From positions 1-64,000 of the forward strand of contig CANHQZ010000001.1 of assembly GCA_947463125.1 (NCBI GenBank): a stretch of 64,000 nt of DNA, given 5' to 3'. Position 1 is the first letter of the stretch. Each line of letters begins with the position of its first letter. Origin of the DNA: Flavobacteriales bacterium (lineage in GTDB: Bacteria > Bacteroidota > Bacteroidia > NS11-12g > UBA955). The translations under genes and the position numbers were made by a program. Below, in pieces: positions 40,093-51,117 of this stretch. The notes under the pieces were generated by a model. It was not told the origin of the DNA and did no database searches. It saw only the letters and a program-made list of their open reading frames with translations.

Positions 40093-43000
40093 TTAGCGGG
40101 CAATCATCAGTTTGGTGTGCAACAGCTCACCTACCTCAGGCTGATGTATACGAACTATTACCAGCGGCCTTTCCTGCACGGATCCATTCAGTTTAAGCAG
40201 GTTGTTGCCATTACTTAGCATCATTGTGGTCTTCTGCAACAGACGCCCTTCTACACTGAATACGTTTACTTCAACAGGGGTTTCTGCAACCAAACCTGTC
40301 ATATTCACGGTAACCTCGCCCGAAACGGCAGGATTGGGATGCAAGCCTGTTTTGATGCGTTCTCGGTCATTGTAGTACACGGTATTGCTGAAGGCAAAAT
40401 CACCAGAACGGTTGCCGTTTGCCTTTACACGGTAGTAGCCGGGCATGGGCAGGGTAAGAAGCTGATATTCCTTTACCGTGAAGGAAGGATTTGCCACCGT
40501 CACTTTATCAATACTGCGGTAGTTTACCCCATCGGCAGCATATTGTATCTCGTAGGATGTAATATCCTGCTCGCTGAATGCTACCCAGCGTAATTGCAGG
40601 TTGTTTTGTACACGGTTCACTTGCAGGGTTACACCACTTACGGGAAGTGCTATGGGTGTATTCAGGGTGGCCATGCCGGTGGTGCAACCTCCTGAGCATA
40701 CGGTAGAAGTAGTAACAGCGCGATATTTGAAGTCGTTCATGCTGTTAGTAATATTAAATACGTCAAGACGGGTTGTATAAATCCCGCTGTAGTTTGTAGC
40801 ATCGGCACCCGTAGTGGTTAAATCACGCCAGTTTGCAGCGTTATCAGTAGAAACCTGCCATTTAATATTGGCGTTGATATCGCTTACACCTGCAGTAAAT
40901 GACGCTGTATTGGGCAAGGTTGTGAGGAATACACTGGAAGGGTGACCTGTGCAGGTTACCGGAGTTTCCAACGGAATTGAAACACGGTCTGAGGTAGCAG
41001 GACACAATGTGGTATTATCCGCGGCAGTGTAGTAATAAAGGTTACTTGCCAGACCACTGGTACTGCTGATTCCCAGGGTATGGGTATTCCCATTGCTGTA
41101 AGGTGAATTATTGGTAAGCGGGGTAACGGTATTTGTCGTGGTATTGACCTCATACCACTGGTAGCTAGTCAATCCTGAGGATGTGCCGGTAATTGACACA
41201 GCTGACTGTCCCTCACAACTGAGCGACGGAGCCGTAATGGAAAGTGCAGGCCTTGAATTGACCGTGACCGTTACAGAATTGGGACTTGCTGTGCGACACA
41301 AGGTGGTTGTATTGGTTGCGTACAGATAATACGTTCCGGCACCCACTGAAGTGGGATCCGTAACCAGTGACGCAGGTGTAGGATTGCTGGCTGCGGTGTA
41401 CCACTGATAAATAAATCCGCTCGCTGCACCTGTGTAGCTAGAAGACAGGTTATATTTATTCGGCTCACAAACCGACTCCGTCGGACTATGGACAGCAATG
41501 GTTGGCAAGGCATTGATAGTAACGTTTACAGCAGCACTTGCCGCTGTTGTGCAGGTACCATTTCTACCAAACAAATAATAGGTACCTTGACCTACAGCCG
41601 TTGGATCTGCGGGCGCTGTTGAACCAATCGTAGTGCTGGTACTCCATTCCCAGGTGGTGCCTGAGGGGGCTGTGGGTTCTGCACTTCTGAGGTTGTAGGT
41701 GGCAGGTGTACACGCTGCAAAACTGTTTACCAACGGAGTTGGAGGATTATTGCTTATCAGTGTCAAAGTTGCGGTGACCGATGTGGTTGAAAAGCAACCC
41801 GTGCTGGTATTTCTGGTGAATGCATAGTAGGTCCCGGATGTTGCAGTCGGATTAGCCACCGGTGCAGCCACCGGAGGATTGGTGTTTTCAGTGAACCACT
41901 GAAAAACTTCAGGATTACTTACAGAATTGCTAAGAAATGTTGTGTTCAGATCTATGCTGGGTGTACCTGTAAAGCACTGCGTACTGGTGCCTGTGAAACT
42001 TGCAGGTGCAGTTGGGGCAGGAACATACGTTACCGTTACAGAACCGGTATTCACACATCCGTTGGCACTCGTACCCGTTATTGTATACGTGCGGGTAGCT
42101 GTTGGGGTTGAAATAACCACGGCACCACTGGTTACATTGAGGTTATCTGACGGCGACCAGGTATAGCTGGCTCCGCCCTGAGCAGTAAGGGTTACAGATA
42201 ATCCCTGACATACGGAAACATTGCCTCCTGCAACACTGATAGCCGGCAATGCGTTCACGGTAACACTGCTTTCATTACTAAAGGATACACAGGCACCGGA
42301 CGTAACCTGCAAACGATACCAGGTAATACCGGCGCTGGTAGCGGGAGGCGTGTAGTTATTGGTTGTCGCAGTGCTAATATTCGCCCATGTGCCCGGAACA
42401 CCGGAGTTATCGGGTGCCGATTGCCACTGGTAGGTAAAAGAACCCTCTCCACCGCTCGGAGTTACCGGGCCGAATGCAGCAGTGGTAACGTTGATGCACA
42501 CAGTCTGGCTTGCACCAATGCCATTGCCTAAAATGGCCGGGGTGAGAATGGTATTGGTACTGACATTTGTGCAGCCTCCCACGGTAACCCATCTTCTAAA
42601 CCATGTCTTTTGCGTTAGCACAGAAGATCCCGTATAGTTTTGTCCGGTGCCTCCGGGGATATCGCTCCAGGAACTTCCATTGGTGGAAGACTGCCAACGG
42701 TAAGAAGCTCCGGTAATTGCACTGCCGGTAAGGGTGGCAGGACCCGATGAACAATCGTTACCTGAGATAGTATTACCGGAAACACTTGAAACCACGGTAA
42801 TTAAAACACTGTTTGAATACCTAAATATCGCATCGCATGCACTTCCTACGCTCGCCTCAACTCCAACCCTATACCATGTGTTAACAGAAATTGATGGTGG
42901 TTGATATGTTGCCGAATTTGCACCGGTTATATCTGTAAAACTAGTTCCATTGGTTGATACTTGCCACTGATACACAGCAGTATAGTTTTTATTTGAGGTA

Positions 43001-45496
43001 CCGTTGGTATATGTCAGGTTTGAAGAAAGCAATGCAGGAGCAGAACCCGAACAGATAGTTTGAGCGCTGGATATATCAAACGTTGGTGTAGCAGATAAAT
43101 TGATCAAATCTGTGTTATAATAAACAGTGCATCCCCCTGCAATTACACCAACCCTGTATTTTGTTTCCGTTGCAGAAGTAAACGCTGCATTTTTCAAGTT
43201 CAACGTAAATGAATTTGCTGAAGGAGAAGTCCTGTATCTGGCATCGTTGGACGCAGTTGAAGTAATAGCAGTCCATGTTGTACCTACCAAATACTCCCAA
43301 GTTACTGTTACATTGCTCGAAGTTGTTAGCGTTAATTGAACCAGATCGTTACCGTTCATATCTCCATTACAAAATGCGATATTTCTTGGTGGCACAGTGG
43401 ATACGGGCGGTGAATAAATGGTTATCGTCGTACTCGCACTTCCTGCGCAGGAACCATTGATTCCGGTAACTGTATATGTTGTGGTGGTTGTGGGTGTTGC
43501 TGTTACAGACGCTCCTTGACCACTACTTGGTGACAAGGAAGATGTAGGAGCCCAGGAAAAAGTGGTTCCTGTCTGCACCGTGGAAGCATCTAGTTGAATA
43601 CTGCCTCCAGGACAAATACTGGTAGACGGGGTTACAGAAATATTCAAACCGGAATTTACGGTTACGGTTGCATCTGCAAAACCGGGGCATCCGGTACTGG
43701 ATGTGCCGATTACACGATACGTTCTTGTACCTGCAGAAACAGGGGTAGCAAGCACCGTAGCCCCTGAAGTTGCTGAAAGCTCTGCAGTAGGACCACTTGG
43801 CGAAAGACTCCACGAATAGGTAATACCGCCGGAGGCAGTAAGTACTGCTCTGTCACCAAGACAAATCGTGGGACTGTTAACGGTGATGTTGGCTCCGGCT
43901 CTTAACGTAACAGTGGTACTGCCACTGGCGGTACATCCGGTGCTGGTTTGGGTTACCGTTACCGTGTAGGTGGATGGACCGGCAGTTACGGTTGCCGCTG
44001 TTGAAACTGCGCTGGGACTTGCCACAGTGGCGCCTGTCCAGGCGTAGGTATGACCGCCGACACCACTTAAATCGGGGCTGGCAGTAAGGGTAACAGAGCC
44101 ATTCAGGCAAACAGATGACGCAGAGGAAGTAACCGTTACCGCCGGTGCAGGTCGCACAATGATGGTAAACGTCACAGGATCGGATTCACAACCGGTTCCG
44201 GGTGTTGGAATCCTTACACGCATGTTGAAGTCATACGTTCCGGGAGCAATGGAAGCAGGAATCGTTATGTTAACGGATCCGCTGCCTGAATTAAAGACAT
44301 TGGATGCATTGAGTACGTTGTTAAACCCACCCATAGAACGGGTTCCGGGCGTGATGCTGTACTGCGTTGGACTGTTGCCGGTACCGGTATAATTCAGCGT
44401 GGCCGTTCCCTGAACATTGCTAAAACAGTAGTTAACAGGACTGGTTAATGAAATGGTTGGCTTGTCTTGCACCACAATGGTAACCGGAGTTGATGATGAA
44501 TAGTTGGCACAAAACCGGTCGTTCAATGCGATAATGGCATAGGTAGTGGTTGCAGTAACCGTAACAGGCAGGTAATAGGTACTGGATGCAATATTGGATA
44601 TGGTTGTGGGTGAACCACCATTGGTTGTGTAGGTAAAACTCCAGGGGCCCGTGCCGGTAAGATTAATTTTCAGGTTGTAGGTTCCTACCCCGCAAACATT
44701 GGCACCGGCTTCAAATGCAGCCGTAGGCCTTGGGTAGGATGTAAGCGTGTAGGCATTACTGGTGGTGGAACAGGTTCCCGAGGATCCTATCAAAATCACA
44801 CGGAATCGGTTGCCTGAGTATGAAGAAGCGGCGGAGGTAATATTCAGTACAGGGGAATTAAAGCCGGTAAATGGAGCTGCTGTAATATTATTCCAGGTAG
44901 CTCCATTATCAGTAGATCTCTGCCACTGGTAAGTTGTAACACCACTGGCACTGATGCGGAAAGATGCTGTATCCGTACATATGGCTTTGCTAGAAGGTTC
45001 GGAAATGATTGTCGGTGCACAGGATACAGGCGAAGACACCGTAGTTCCCGATCTCAGGTCATACGAACACAGATAAGCCGGTTGGTTGGTTTGTGGATTG
45101 GTGAATTCGAGCGTAAGTACGCCGGCATTAGGAAGATTCAATACATAAAAACAATACGTAGCATAGGTATTTCCATTGCGTATTTCAGGCACAGGAGGCG
45201 GCCCTACCTTCGTAGGCAGAATGGTTGTTCCAACCCATACCCTGGTTATCACATACAAATTTGTAATGTTGGTCACCCCAGGCCAGTAAAAGTTAATATC
45301 ACCGGTTTTAGTATCGGGTGCAATTCCATTAATCGAAAAGAAATTCGCATAACTGGTTCCAACCACATTGGCCGTTACCATTATTTCGCTTTTGCATGGT
45401 AGGGCATGTGGCAGGAAAAACAGCGAAAGATTCCGTACAAAAAAGAAAGGTTGCGGCCAGCACTCCAAAGGCCTTGAGGGAGGAAAATAATTTCAT
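40093..45496 (-). CDS. giant Ig/PKD-repeat T9SS protein, frameshifted near its signal peptide
   Basis: About 1800 residues. The body contains many beta-sandwich modules of two kinds: YxWQxSxxxGxxW-type units (YQWQRSTDNGATWNNI, YQWQVSTNGTSFTDI) and YTVTGxxxxGC-type units. The last ~80 residues (HPNPAVSGEVTVNM to the end) are a T9SS type A sorting domain, so the protein is exported to the surface. The long frame reads open only from TTG 45468 or ATG 45381 and has no signal peptide. In the next frame ATG 45496 gives a good one (KAFGVLAATFLFCTESFA) followed by CPTMQKRNNGNGQ, and this frame must shift by one base near 45370 to join ANVVGTSYANFF. Either a sequencing or assembly indel or a genuine frameshift mutation explains this. 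I annotate the whole region as one gene. Confidence 0.8.
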
Positions 45497-45810
45497 TATT
45501 GTCTAGAAATAATCTTCAAAATTATATACAAGTAGTCAATAATCTATTTACACAATAAATAAAATCAATAGTTTAGGGTAATTTAAAAAATCTATATTAT
45601 TGTTTTTCAGTTATTTGAAATATTTTTTCAGGGTTATTAAGCATAATTAAAGAATTATACTTAATTCTACTCTTATTTGCAAATTGTGTTTTTTCTACCA
45701 CTTAAAATAGCGTTTCGAAGCCAAGTGATTTTGACAAAACAGCAAATAAAGAAGTACGATAGCGGCTACTTTAGATATTAAAATCCGAATATTTGATACA
45801 CACAAACCAC
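45497..45810. other. 314-bp AT-rich intergenic stretch
   Basis: Between the giant T9SS gene and the prfC stop. It holds TAATTTTG (45524 to 45517, minus strand), probably the -7 element of the T9SS gene, and a small hairpin AGAATTA-TACT-TAATTCT (45651-45668). prfC is upstream on the same strand, so the hairpin could be its weak terminator. I see no gene or RNA in the rest. Confidence 0.5.
45517..45524 (-). promoter_or_regulatory. -7 element of the giant T9SS gene
   Basis: TAATTTTG (45524 to 45517), a perfect TAnnTTTG, 20 nt before ATG 45496. Its position supports that ATG, not the downstream in-frame TTG/ATG, as the natural start. Confidence 0.45.
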
Positions 45811-47394
45811 CTAAACCTTGAACTCACTTGTGGCGTGAAAGGTGATTTTAGGATAATTTTCCTGCATACTGCGAAGAATATAGGCCGTTTCAGCCAGAAA
45901 AACAGGCTGCCCGTCTTTGTCCATGGCAATGTTGTTCATCCTAAATTTCATGAACTCCCGAAGCGCAGCTTCATCCCCGCTCATCCAGCAGGCCTTGTGT
46001 ATCTGCCTTGGCTCAAAACGGCATTTGGCGTTGTATTCGTGCTCCAGCCTGTATTGTAATACTTCAAATTGCAGTTCTCCCACAGTGCCCACAAAACGCC
46101 TGCTTCCGGGCTCCTGGGTAAACAAGGAAGCCAGACCCTCATCCGTCAATTGCTGTATGCCTTTCTCCAGCTGCTTGCTCTTCATGGGATCCAGGTTCAC
46201 CAGCTCCTTAAAAATCTCGGGAGAAAAACTGGGAATGCCTTTGAACATAAGCTTCTCCCCTTCCGTCAGCGAATCCCCGATTTTAAAATTGCCAGTATCG
46301 TAAAGCCCCACCACATCGCCGGGATAGGCATCATCCACCACTTCCTTGCTCTGGGCCAAAAAGGTGTAGGGGTTGGCAAAGCGCATCTGCTTTTCCAGTC
46401 GCACATGGGTGTATGGTTTGTTTCGCTCAAAAACCCCGCTGCACACACGCAGAAACGCAATGCGGTCGCGGTGTTTGGGATCGAGGTTGGCGTGTATCTT
46501 AAAAATGAAACCGGTGAATTTCTTTTCCTGTGGCTCTACATCGCGCAGGGATGTAGGTCGGGGTTGTGGTATGGGCGCAAGTTCTATAAACGTATCCAGC
46601 AATTCCTGTATACCAAAATTATTCAGCGCACTGCCAAAAAACACAGGTGCCACATCGGCCTTTAGGTAATGGTTTCGGTCAAGTTTGCCGTATACCCCTT
46701 CAATCAATTCGGCATCTTCGCGCAGTTTTTCGGCATCCTTCTCTCCCACCTTGGCATCCAGCTGTTTGTCCTGCAAATCGGTAAGCCGCACATAATCATC
46801 GCTTACCTTGGATTTGTTGCTTTCAAACAAATTCAAACTGCCGGATTCCAGCAGGTACACCCCTTTAAAATCACGCCCCATATTGATGGGCCACGACATG
46901 GGATGTACATGAATATTGAGCTTGTTTTCCAGCTCATCCAGCAAATCAAAAGGATCCTTGCCGTCGCGGTCCAGCTTGTTTACAAACACAATCACGGGGG
47001 TTTTGCGCATGCGGCACACTTCCATCAGCCGCTCGGTTTGTTCTTCCACGCCTTTTACGCAGTCCACCACCAGAATTACGCTATCTACAGCAGTGAGTGT
47101 TCGGTAGGTATCTTCCGCAAAATCCTTGTGGCCGGGGGTATCCAGAATGTTTACCAGCTTGCCTTTGTATTCGAAAGACATCACCGAAGTGGCCACCGAA
47201 ATACCGCGCTGTTTTTCAATCTCCATAAAGTCGGAGGCGGCGGTTTTCTTGATTTTATTGCTTTTTACGGCACCGGCGGTTTGTATCTGCCCGCCAAACA
47301 AGAGGAATTTCTCCGTAAGGGTGGTTTTACCCGCATCGGGGTGGCTGATAATGGCAAAGGTCTTGCGGCGTGCAATTTCGGTTTCGAAGGACAT
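45811..47394 (-). CDS. prfC: peptide chain release factor 3
   Basis: A 527-aa translational GTPase that removes RF1/RF2 from the ribosome after termination. G1 is [11 protein letters not shown], switch I contains [14 protein letters not shown]3 is [15 protein letters not shown] and G4 is VFVNKLDRD. The C-terminal EF-G-like domain ([19 protein letters not shown]) is the RF3 hallmark. The ATG is 7 nt behind TATTTTTG. It stands alone between two secreted-protein genes, all on the minus strand. Confidence 0.97.
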   Translation of the reverse strand: MSFETEIARRKTFAIISHPDAGKTTLTEKFLLFGGQIQTAGAVKSNKIKKTAASDFMEIEKQRGISVATSVMSFEYKGKLVNILDTPGHKDFAEDTYRTLTAVDSVILVVDCVKGVEEQTERLMEVCRMRKTPVIVFVNKLDRDGKDPFDLLDELENKLNIHVHPMSWPINMGRDFKGVYLLESGSLNLFESNKSKVSDDYVRLTDLQDKQLDAKVGEKDAEKLREDAELIEGVYGKLDRNHYLKADVAPVFFGSALNNFGIQELLDTFIELAPIPQPRPTSLRDVEPQEKKFTGFIFKIHANLDPKHRDRIAFLRVCSGVFERNKPYTHVRLEKQMRFANPYTFLAQSKEVVDDAYPGDVVGLYDTGNFKIGDSLTEGEKLMFKGIPSFSPEIFKELVNLDPMKSKQLEKGIQQLTDEGLASLFTQEPGSRRFVGTVGELQFEVLQYRLEHEYNAKCRFEPRQIHKACWMSGDEAALREFMKFRMNNIAMDKDGQPVFLAETAYILRSMQENYPKITFHATSEFKV

Positions 47395-47401
47395 GGGGCC
47401 G

Positions 47402-47409
47402 CAAAAATA
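47402..47409 (-). promoter_or_regulatory. -7 element of prfC
   Basis: TATTTTTG (47409 to 47402), a perfect TAnnTTTG, then 7 nt to the ATG. Confidence 0.5.
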
Positions 47410-47444
47410 CGGCTGAGGGCAACAATTGGCTGAGTTGGGGTGAA

Positions 47445-48386
47445 TTATTCCACCACAATTTTCAGGTTGGTACGCCCGGTTTTGCCCAAAACCTGCAGGG
47501 CATACACGCCGGGTTTCAGCCCTTGTGCAATGCGCTCACCATTGCTTGCAGTGCCGGTTTTCACAAGCCTTCCGGCAGCATCCGTGAGAGCATAATTCAC
47601 AGAAGATTCCTGCCTGAAATACAGGGAACCAGCAGCATACCAGGGATTATTTCCCGCCTTGGTAATAACCTTGGCACCGGCACTTCTGTCAAATGTAAAT
47701 GTATAGCGTTTTCCGCTTGATGGATAGGCTGTTAAACCTATTGAGTTGCTAATATCTGTTCCCACGGTGGGGCTGTTAGGGTTTCCTTCCAGAGAAATAC
47801 CATTCGATGAAATGCCATCTGTTACGTAATATCCCATCAATGTATAGTCGGCCATGGTAGAAGCAAAATCCATGAAATAGGAGTTACCAAAACTCAATTC
47901 TATTTTTTTCCCGGTTTCATAAATCCACAACTGCATGTGGCCGGAATCGGTGCATTGTCCGCGCAGATCGAAATCTCCATAAAAACCATGGTTTGCCCAC
48001 TGGATAACAACAACACGATTGGGAGCAGTTCCGATACGGCTTATAGTTATCTTAGATTTGGGACCGTTTTGTCTGCCCAGGCCCTTGTCTACCAGGTCGC
48101 TAAAATTGCCAATACCAAAAGTTTCATCCACGCTGTTGATGTAGCCGTCGCCTATCAGAAAGGTATCCAGGTTATAGCCTTCGGCGTAAAAAGGAAAATT
48201 CAGGCGGTGGGTAACGGTAGCTGAATCCCATTCTGCAGTTGGATCATCCCACAAGGAATCCGGAGCTATGGCACGTCCTGCAGCGCGGTCGGCATAAGCC
48301 GAATTGTCATGACTGAACGTGCCTGTCTGAGCTTGCAGCTGCGAAACCAGCAGAAAAACCAATGTAGATAAAATAACATTTTTCAT
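47445..48386 (-). CDS. secreted protein with T9SS-like C-terminal domain
   Basis: A 313-aa secreted protein. The signal peptide is about residues 1-19 ([15 protein letters not shown]). The middle holds [34 protein letters not shown] and [17 protein letters not shown], shared with the neighbouring 199-aa protein. The last ~70 residues ([19 protein letters not shown], then [10 protein letters not shown] and the basic end) fit a T9SS type A sorting domain. Function is unknown. TATATTTG lies 10 nt upstream of the ATG. It begins 27 bp after the stop of its paralogue. Confidence 0.8.
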   Translation of the reverse strand: MKNVILSTLVFLLVSQLQAQTGTFSHDNSAYADRAAGRAIAPDSLWDDPTAEWDSATVTHRLNFPFYAEGYNLDTFLIGDGYINSVDETFGIGNFSDLVDKGLGRQNGPKSKITISRIGTAPNRVVVIQWANHGFYGDFDLRGQCTDSGHMQLWIYETGKKIELSFGNSYFMDFASTMADYTLMGYYVTDGISSNGISLEGNPNSPTVGTDISNSIGLTAYPSSGKRYTFTFDRSAGAKVITKAGNNPWYAAGSLYFRQESSVNYALTDAAGRLVKTGTASNGERIAQGLKPGVYALQVLGKTGRTNLKIVVE

Positions 48387-48396
48387 ATAGCTACTG

Positions 48397-48404
48397 CAAA
48401 TATA
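48397..48404 (-). promoter_or_regulatory. -7 element of the 313-aa secreted protein
   Basis: TATATTTG (48404 to 48397), a perfect TAnnTTTG, 10 nt before the ATG, placed in the 27-bp gap after its paralogue. Confidence 0.45.
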
Positions 48405-48413
48405 ACGAGTTTC

Positions 48414-49013
48414 TTATTTGGCTGTCAGTGCAAAAACCTTTTGTCCTTCGGGCAATAGCAAACGGGCTTCGGCCTGACGAAGTGCGGTGGCAGCTTGCCG
48501 AAACCACATCTCACGCGAGCAGTGCAGTTCTACACGACTGTCTTTTTCATACAGCCACAGCTGAAAATCTAGGTGTCGGTCGCAGTACCCACGAAAGCTC
48601 CAGTCATCAAAAAAACCTGTGTTTTTCCATTCAATTTTCAGGATGCGCCTTCCGAGACGGCGGCAGATTTTGTAGGAGATGGCCGAGCGTGATGTATCGG
48701 TTCCGATGCCGCGATCGCAAAGATCTTCAAACACCCCAATGTTAATGAGTGCTCCCGCCTTTTCAGCCATGACTCTTCCCTGCCCTACATGCAGCGTATC
48801 AAAGGAATATCCGCCCCATTTCCAGGTAAATCCCGGCACCACCGTTCTGTTTTGCAGAGGAATTTCATCCGTAAAATCATCCCATACTTTGTGCCGGTTC
48901 ACAGACTCGGCATTTTTCAGCGGCCGGTAGTTGTCCGGCACGGGTATTAACTGCTGCGCTCGCAGAAATGGCTGATGCAGCAAAAAGAAAAGGGTTAAAG
49001 TATGAATTTTCAT
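48414..49013 (-). CDS. secreted paralogue of the 313-aa protein, lacking the sorting domain
   Basis: A 199-aa protein with a signal peptide (about 1-19, LTLFFLLHQPFLRAQ). It matches the first ~180 residues of the downstream 313-aa protein: [97 protein letters not shown]. It stops where the T9SS-like C-terminal domain would begin, so it may stay in the periplasm or be a decayed duplicate. Function is unknown. The two genes arose by tandem duplication. Confidence 0.75.
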   Translation of the reverse strand: MKIHTLTLFFLLHQPFLRAQQLIPVPDNYRPLKNAESVNRHKVWDDFTDEIPLQNRTVVPGFTWKWGGYSFDTLHVGQGRVMAEKAGALINIGVFEDLCDRGIGTDTSRSAISYKICRRLGRRILKIEWKNTGFFDDWSFRGYCDRHLDFQLWLYEKDSRVELHCSREMWFRQAATALRQAEARLLLPEGQKVFALTAK

Positions 49014-49140
49014 ATGTCAAAGAAACTATGGTCTGTCTTCAACTTTTTCGCACGTGCCGCGACTGTTGATGATCTGCCTGTTGTTTTTTGTAAAAACCAA
49101 ATCAAAAACCACCTTTTAGACCACCGATTGGCGATAATTT

Positions 49141-49164
49141 GCAAAATAGCATTTCGCTATTTGC
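49141..49164. repeat. hairpin in the gap before typA
   Basis: GCAAAATAGC, ATTTC, GCTATTTGC: a 9-bp stem with one bulged A, followed by GATTTTT. It lies in the 295-bp gap between the divergent secreted-protein gene and typA. It could be a binding site or an attenuator in the typA leader. Apart from the typA -7-like element I see nothing else in this gap. Confidence 0.3.
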
Positions 49165-49283
49165 GATTTTTAATAGTTTATTTTCTACGCTTTTGCGAAA
49201 ATTAATATCTTTTTTGGGGAATAAAATTCATAATTCATGGGCAAATGATATGGAGGCATGGCCGAAATGCGGTAAATAAGCAG

Positions 49284-49291
49284 TAATTTCG
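49284..49291 (+). promoter_or_regulatory. -7-like element of typA
   Basis: TAATTTCG, one mismatch from TAnnTTTG, 17 nt before the ATG at 49309. Confidence 0.35.
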
Positions 49292-49308
49292 CGCACTTTT
49301 TCATTAGC

Positions 49309-51117
49309 ATGCCCATTCGTAACATCGCCATCATCGCCCACGTAGATCACGGAAAAACCACACTCGTAGACAAAATGCTTTATCAGGCAAGTTTGTTTCG
49401 CGACAATCAGGAGGTGGGCGAGCTCATCCTCGATAACAACGACCTGGAGCGTGAGCGCGGCATCACCATTCTGGCCAAGAATGTGAGTGTAAACTGGAAG
49501 GGCACCAAGATTAATATTATTGACACACCCGGTCACGCCGACTTTGGTGGGGAAGTAGAGCGTGTGCTCAACATGGCCGATGGCGTTCTGCTGCTGGTAG
49601 ATGCTTTTGAAGGCCCCATGCCCCAAACCCGTTTTGTACTGCAAAAAGCACTGAGCCTGGGCAAAAAGGCCATTGTGGTTATCAATAAGGTAGACAAACC
49701 CAACTGTGACCCCGACCAGACCCACGACCATATATTTGACTTGTTCTTCAACCTCGGTGCTACTGAAGAGCAGCTGGATTTCACTACCATTTATGGCAGT
49801 GGAAAGCAGGGCTGGTTTGGTCCCGATTGGAAAAACCCTACCCAGGACCTCACCTACCTCATGGATACCATCCTGAAGATAGTTCCGGAGCCGGTGGTTA
49901 CGATAGGTTCTACCCAGCTGCAAATCACCAGCCTTGATTATAGCAACTACACGGGCCGTATTGCCGTTGGCAGATTAAACAGAGGCACATTAAAAGAAAA
50001 CATGCCCGTTACACTAGTAAAAAGGGATGGTTCCCTGCAGAAATCACGGGTAAAGGAATTGTATTTATTTGACGGTTTGGGCAAAGCCAAAACCCAGGAG
50101 GTAATCGCAGGTGATATCTGCGCAGTTACAGGCATAGAAAACTTTGAAATTGGCGATACCATTGCCGACTTCGAAAATCCGGAAGGCATGCCGCCCATTT
50201 CCATCGATGAGCCCACCATGAGCATGCTGTTCTCCATCAACAACAGTCCGTTTTTTGGCAAGGAAGGCAAGTTTGTAACCAGCCGCCACCTGCGCGACCG
50301 CCTGATGAAGGAAACCGAGAAGAATTTGGCCATGCGCGTGGAAGAGACCGGCAGCGCCGACCAGTTTATCGTATACGGCCGCGGAGTTCTTCATATCGGT
50401 ATTTTGGTAGAAACCATGCGCCGCGAGGGCTATGAACTGCAGGTAGGCCAGCCACGCGTAATTATCAAGGAAATTGACGGCGTGCAGTGCGAGCCCATAG
50501 AAGTGCTAACCGTGGACGTTCCCGAGGTATCCAGTGGCAAGGTTATCGAACTGGTGAGCCAGAAAAAGGGTGAAATGCTAAGCATGCTGCCTAAAGGCGA
50601 TATGGTGCGTATTGAATTTGAAATTCCCAGCCGCGGACTGATGGGTCTGCGCAGCAACATGCTTACCGCTACCCAGGGTGAGGCCATTATGAGCCACCGC
50701 CTGAAGGGTTATGAGCCTTTCAAAGGCAATATGCCCGGGCGCATTTCCGGCGTTTTGATCAGCAAGGAAAAAGGTACGTCAACCGGGTATAGCATGGATA
50801 AACTGAAAGACAGAGGCAGCTATTTCATTCACCCCGGTGTGGAAGTATATACCGGCCAGATTATCGGCGAACACATCAAACCCGGCGATCTTGTATTGAA
50901 TATCTGCACTGCCAAGCAAATGACCAACTTCCGTGCGGCGGGCAAAGACGATAATGCTGTACTGGCTCCCCCTATTGAATTTACTTTGGAAGAAGCCATG
51001 GAATATATCCAGGAGGACGAATTTGTGGAGGTTACTCCCCAAAGCATTCGCCTGCGCAAAATATTGCTTGACGAAAACGACCGCAAACGCGCTTCCAACA
51101 AGGCACTGAGCCTTTAA
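49309..51117 (+). CDS. typA: GTP-binding protein TypA/BipA
   Basis: A 602-aa ribosome-associated translational GTPase. G1 is [15 protein letters not shown] at residue 10, switch I includes [15 protein letters not shown]3 is [15 protein letters not shown] and G4 is INKVDKPN. The BipA-specific C-terminus, with [11 protein letters not shown] and [17 protein letters not shown], is intact. It helps ribosome assembly and stress adaptation. The final 4 bases overlap the patatin gene on the other strand. Confidence 0.97.
   Translation: MPIRNIAIIAHVDHGKTTLVDKMLYQASLFRDNQEVGELILDNNDLERERGITILAKNVSVNWKGTKINIIDTPGHADFGGEVERVLNMADGVLLLVDAFEGPMPQTRFVLQKALSLGKKAIVVINKVDKPNCDPDQTHDHIFDLFFNLGATEEQLDFTTIYGSGKQGWFGPDWKNPTQDLTYLMDTILKIVPEPVVTIGSTQLQITSLDYSNYTGRIAVGRLNRGTLKENMPVTLVKRDGSLQKSRVKELYLFDGLGKAKTQEVIAGDICAVTGIENFEIGDTIADFENPEGMPPISIDEPTMSMLFSINNSPFFGKEGKFVTSRHLRDRLMKETEKNLAMRVEETGSADQFIVYGRGVLHIGILVETMRREGYELQVGQPRVIIKEIDGVQCEPIEVLTVDVPEVSSGKVIELVSQKKGEMLSMLPKGDMVRIEFEIPSRGLMGLRSNMLTATQGEAIMSHRLKGYEPFKGNMPGRISGVLISKEKGTSTGYSMDKLKDRGSYFIHPGVEVYTGQIIGEHIKPGDLVLNICTAKQMTNFRAAGKDDNAVLAPPIEFTLEEAMEYIQEDEFVEVTPQSIRLRKILLDENDRKRASNKALSL

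Noticed and set aside
40093-45468. Repeated modules as a tandem DNA repeat or CRISPR-like array
   Set aside because: Units are similar at protein level only, of variable length and diverged in DNA.
46669-47433. 254-aa plus-strand frame opposite prfC
   Set aside because: Antisense shadow of a conserved GTPase; no domain.
49002-49205. 67-aa plus-strand frame in the typA upstream gap
   Set aside because: It starts inside the opposite gene's first codons, has no initiation signal, and its end falls on hairpin-forming sequence; coding is not supported.
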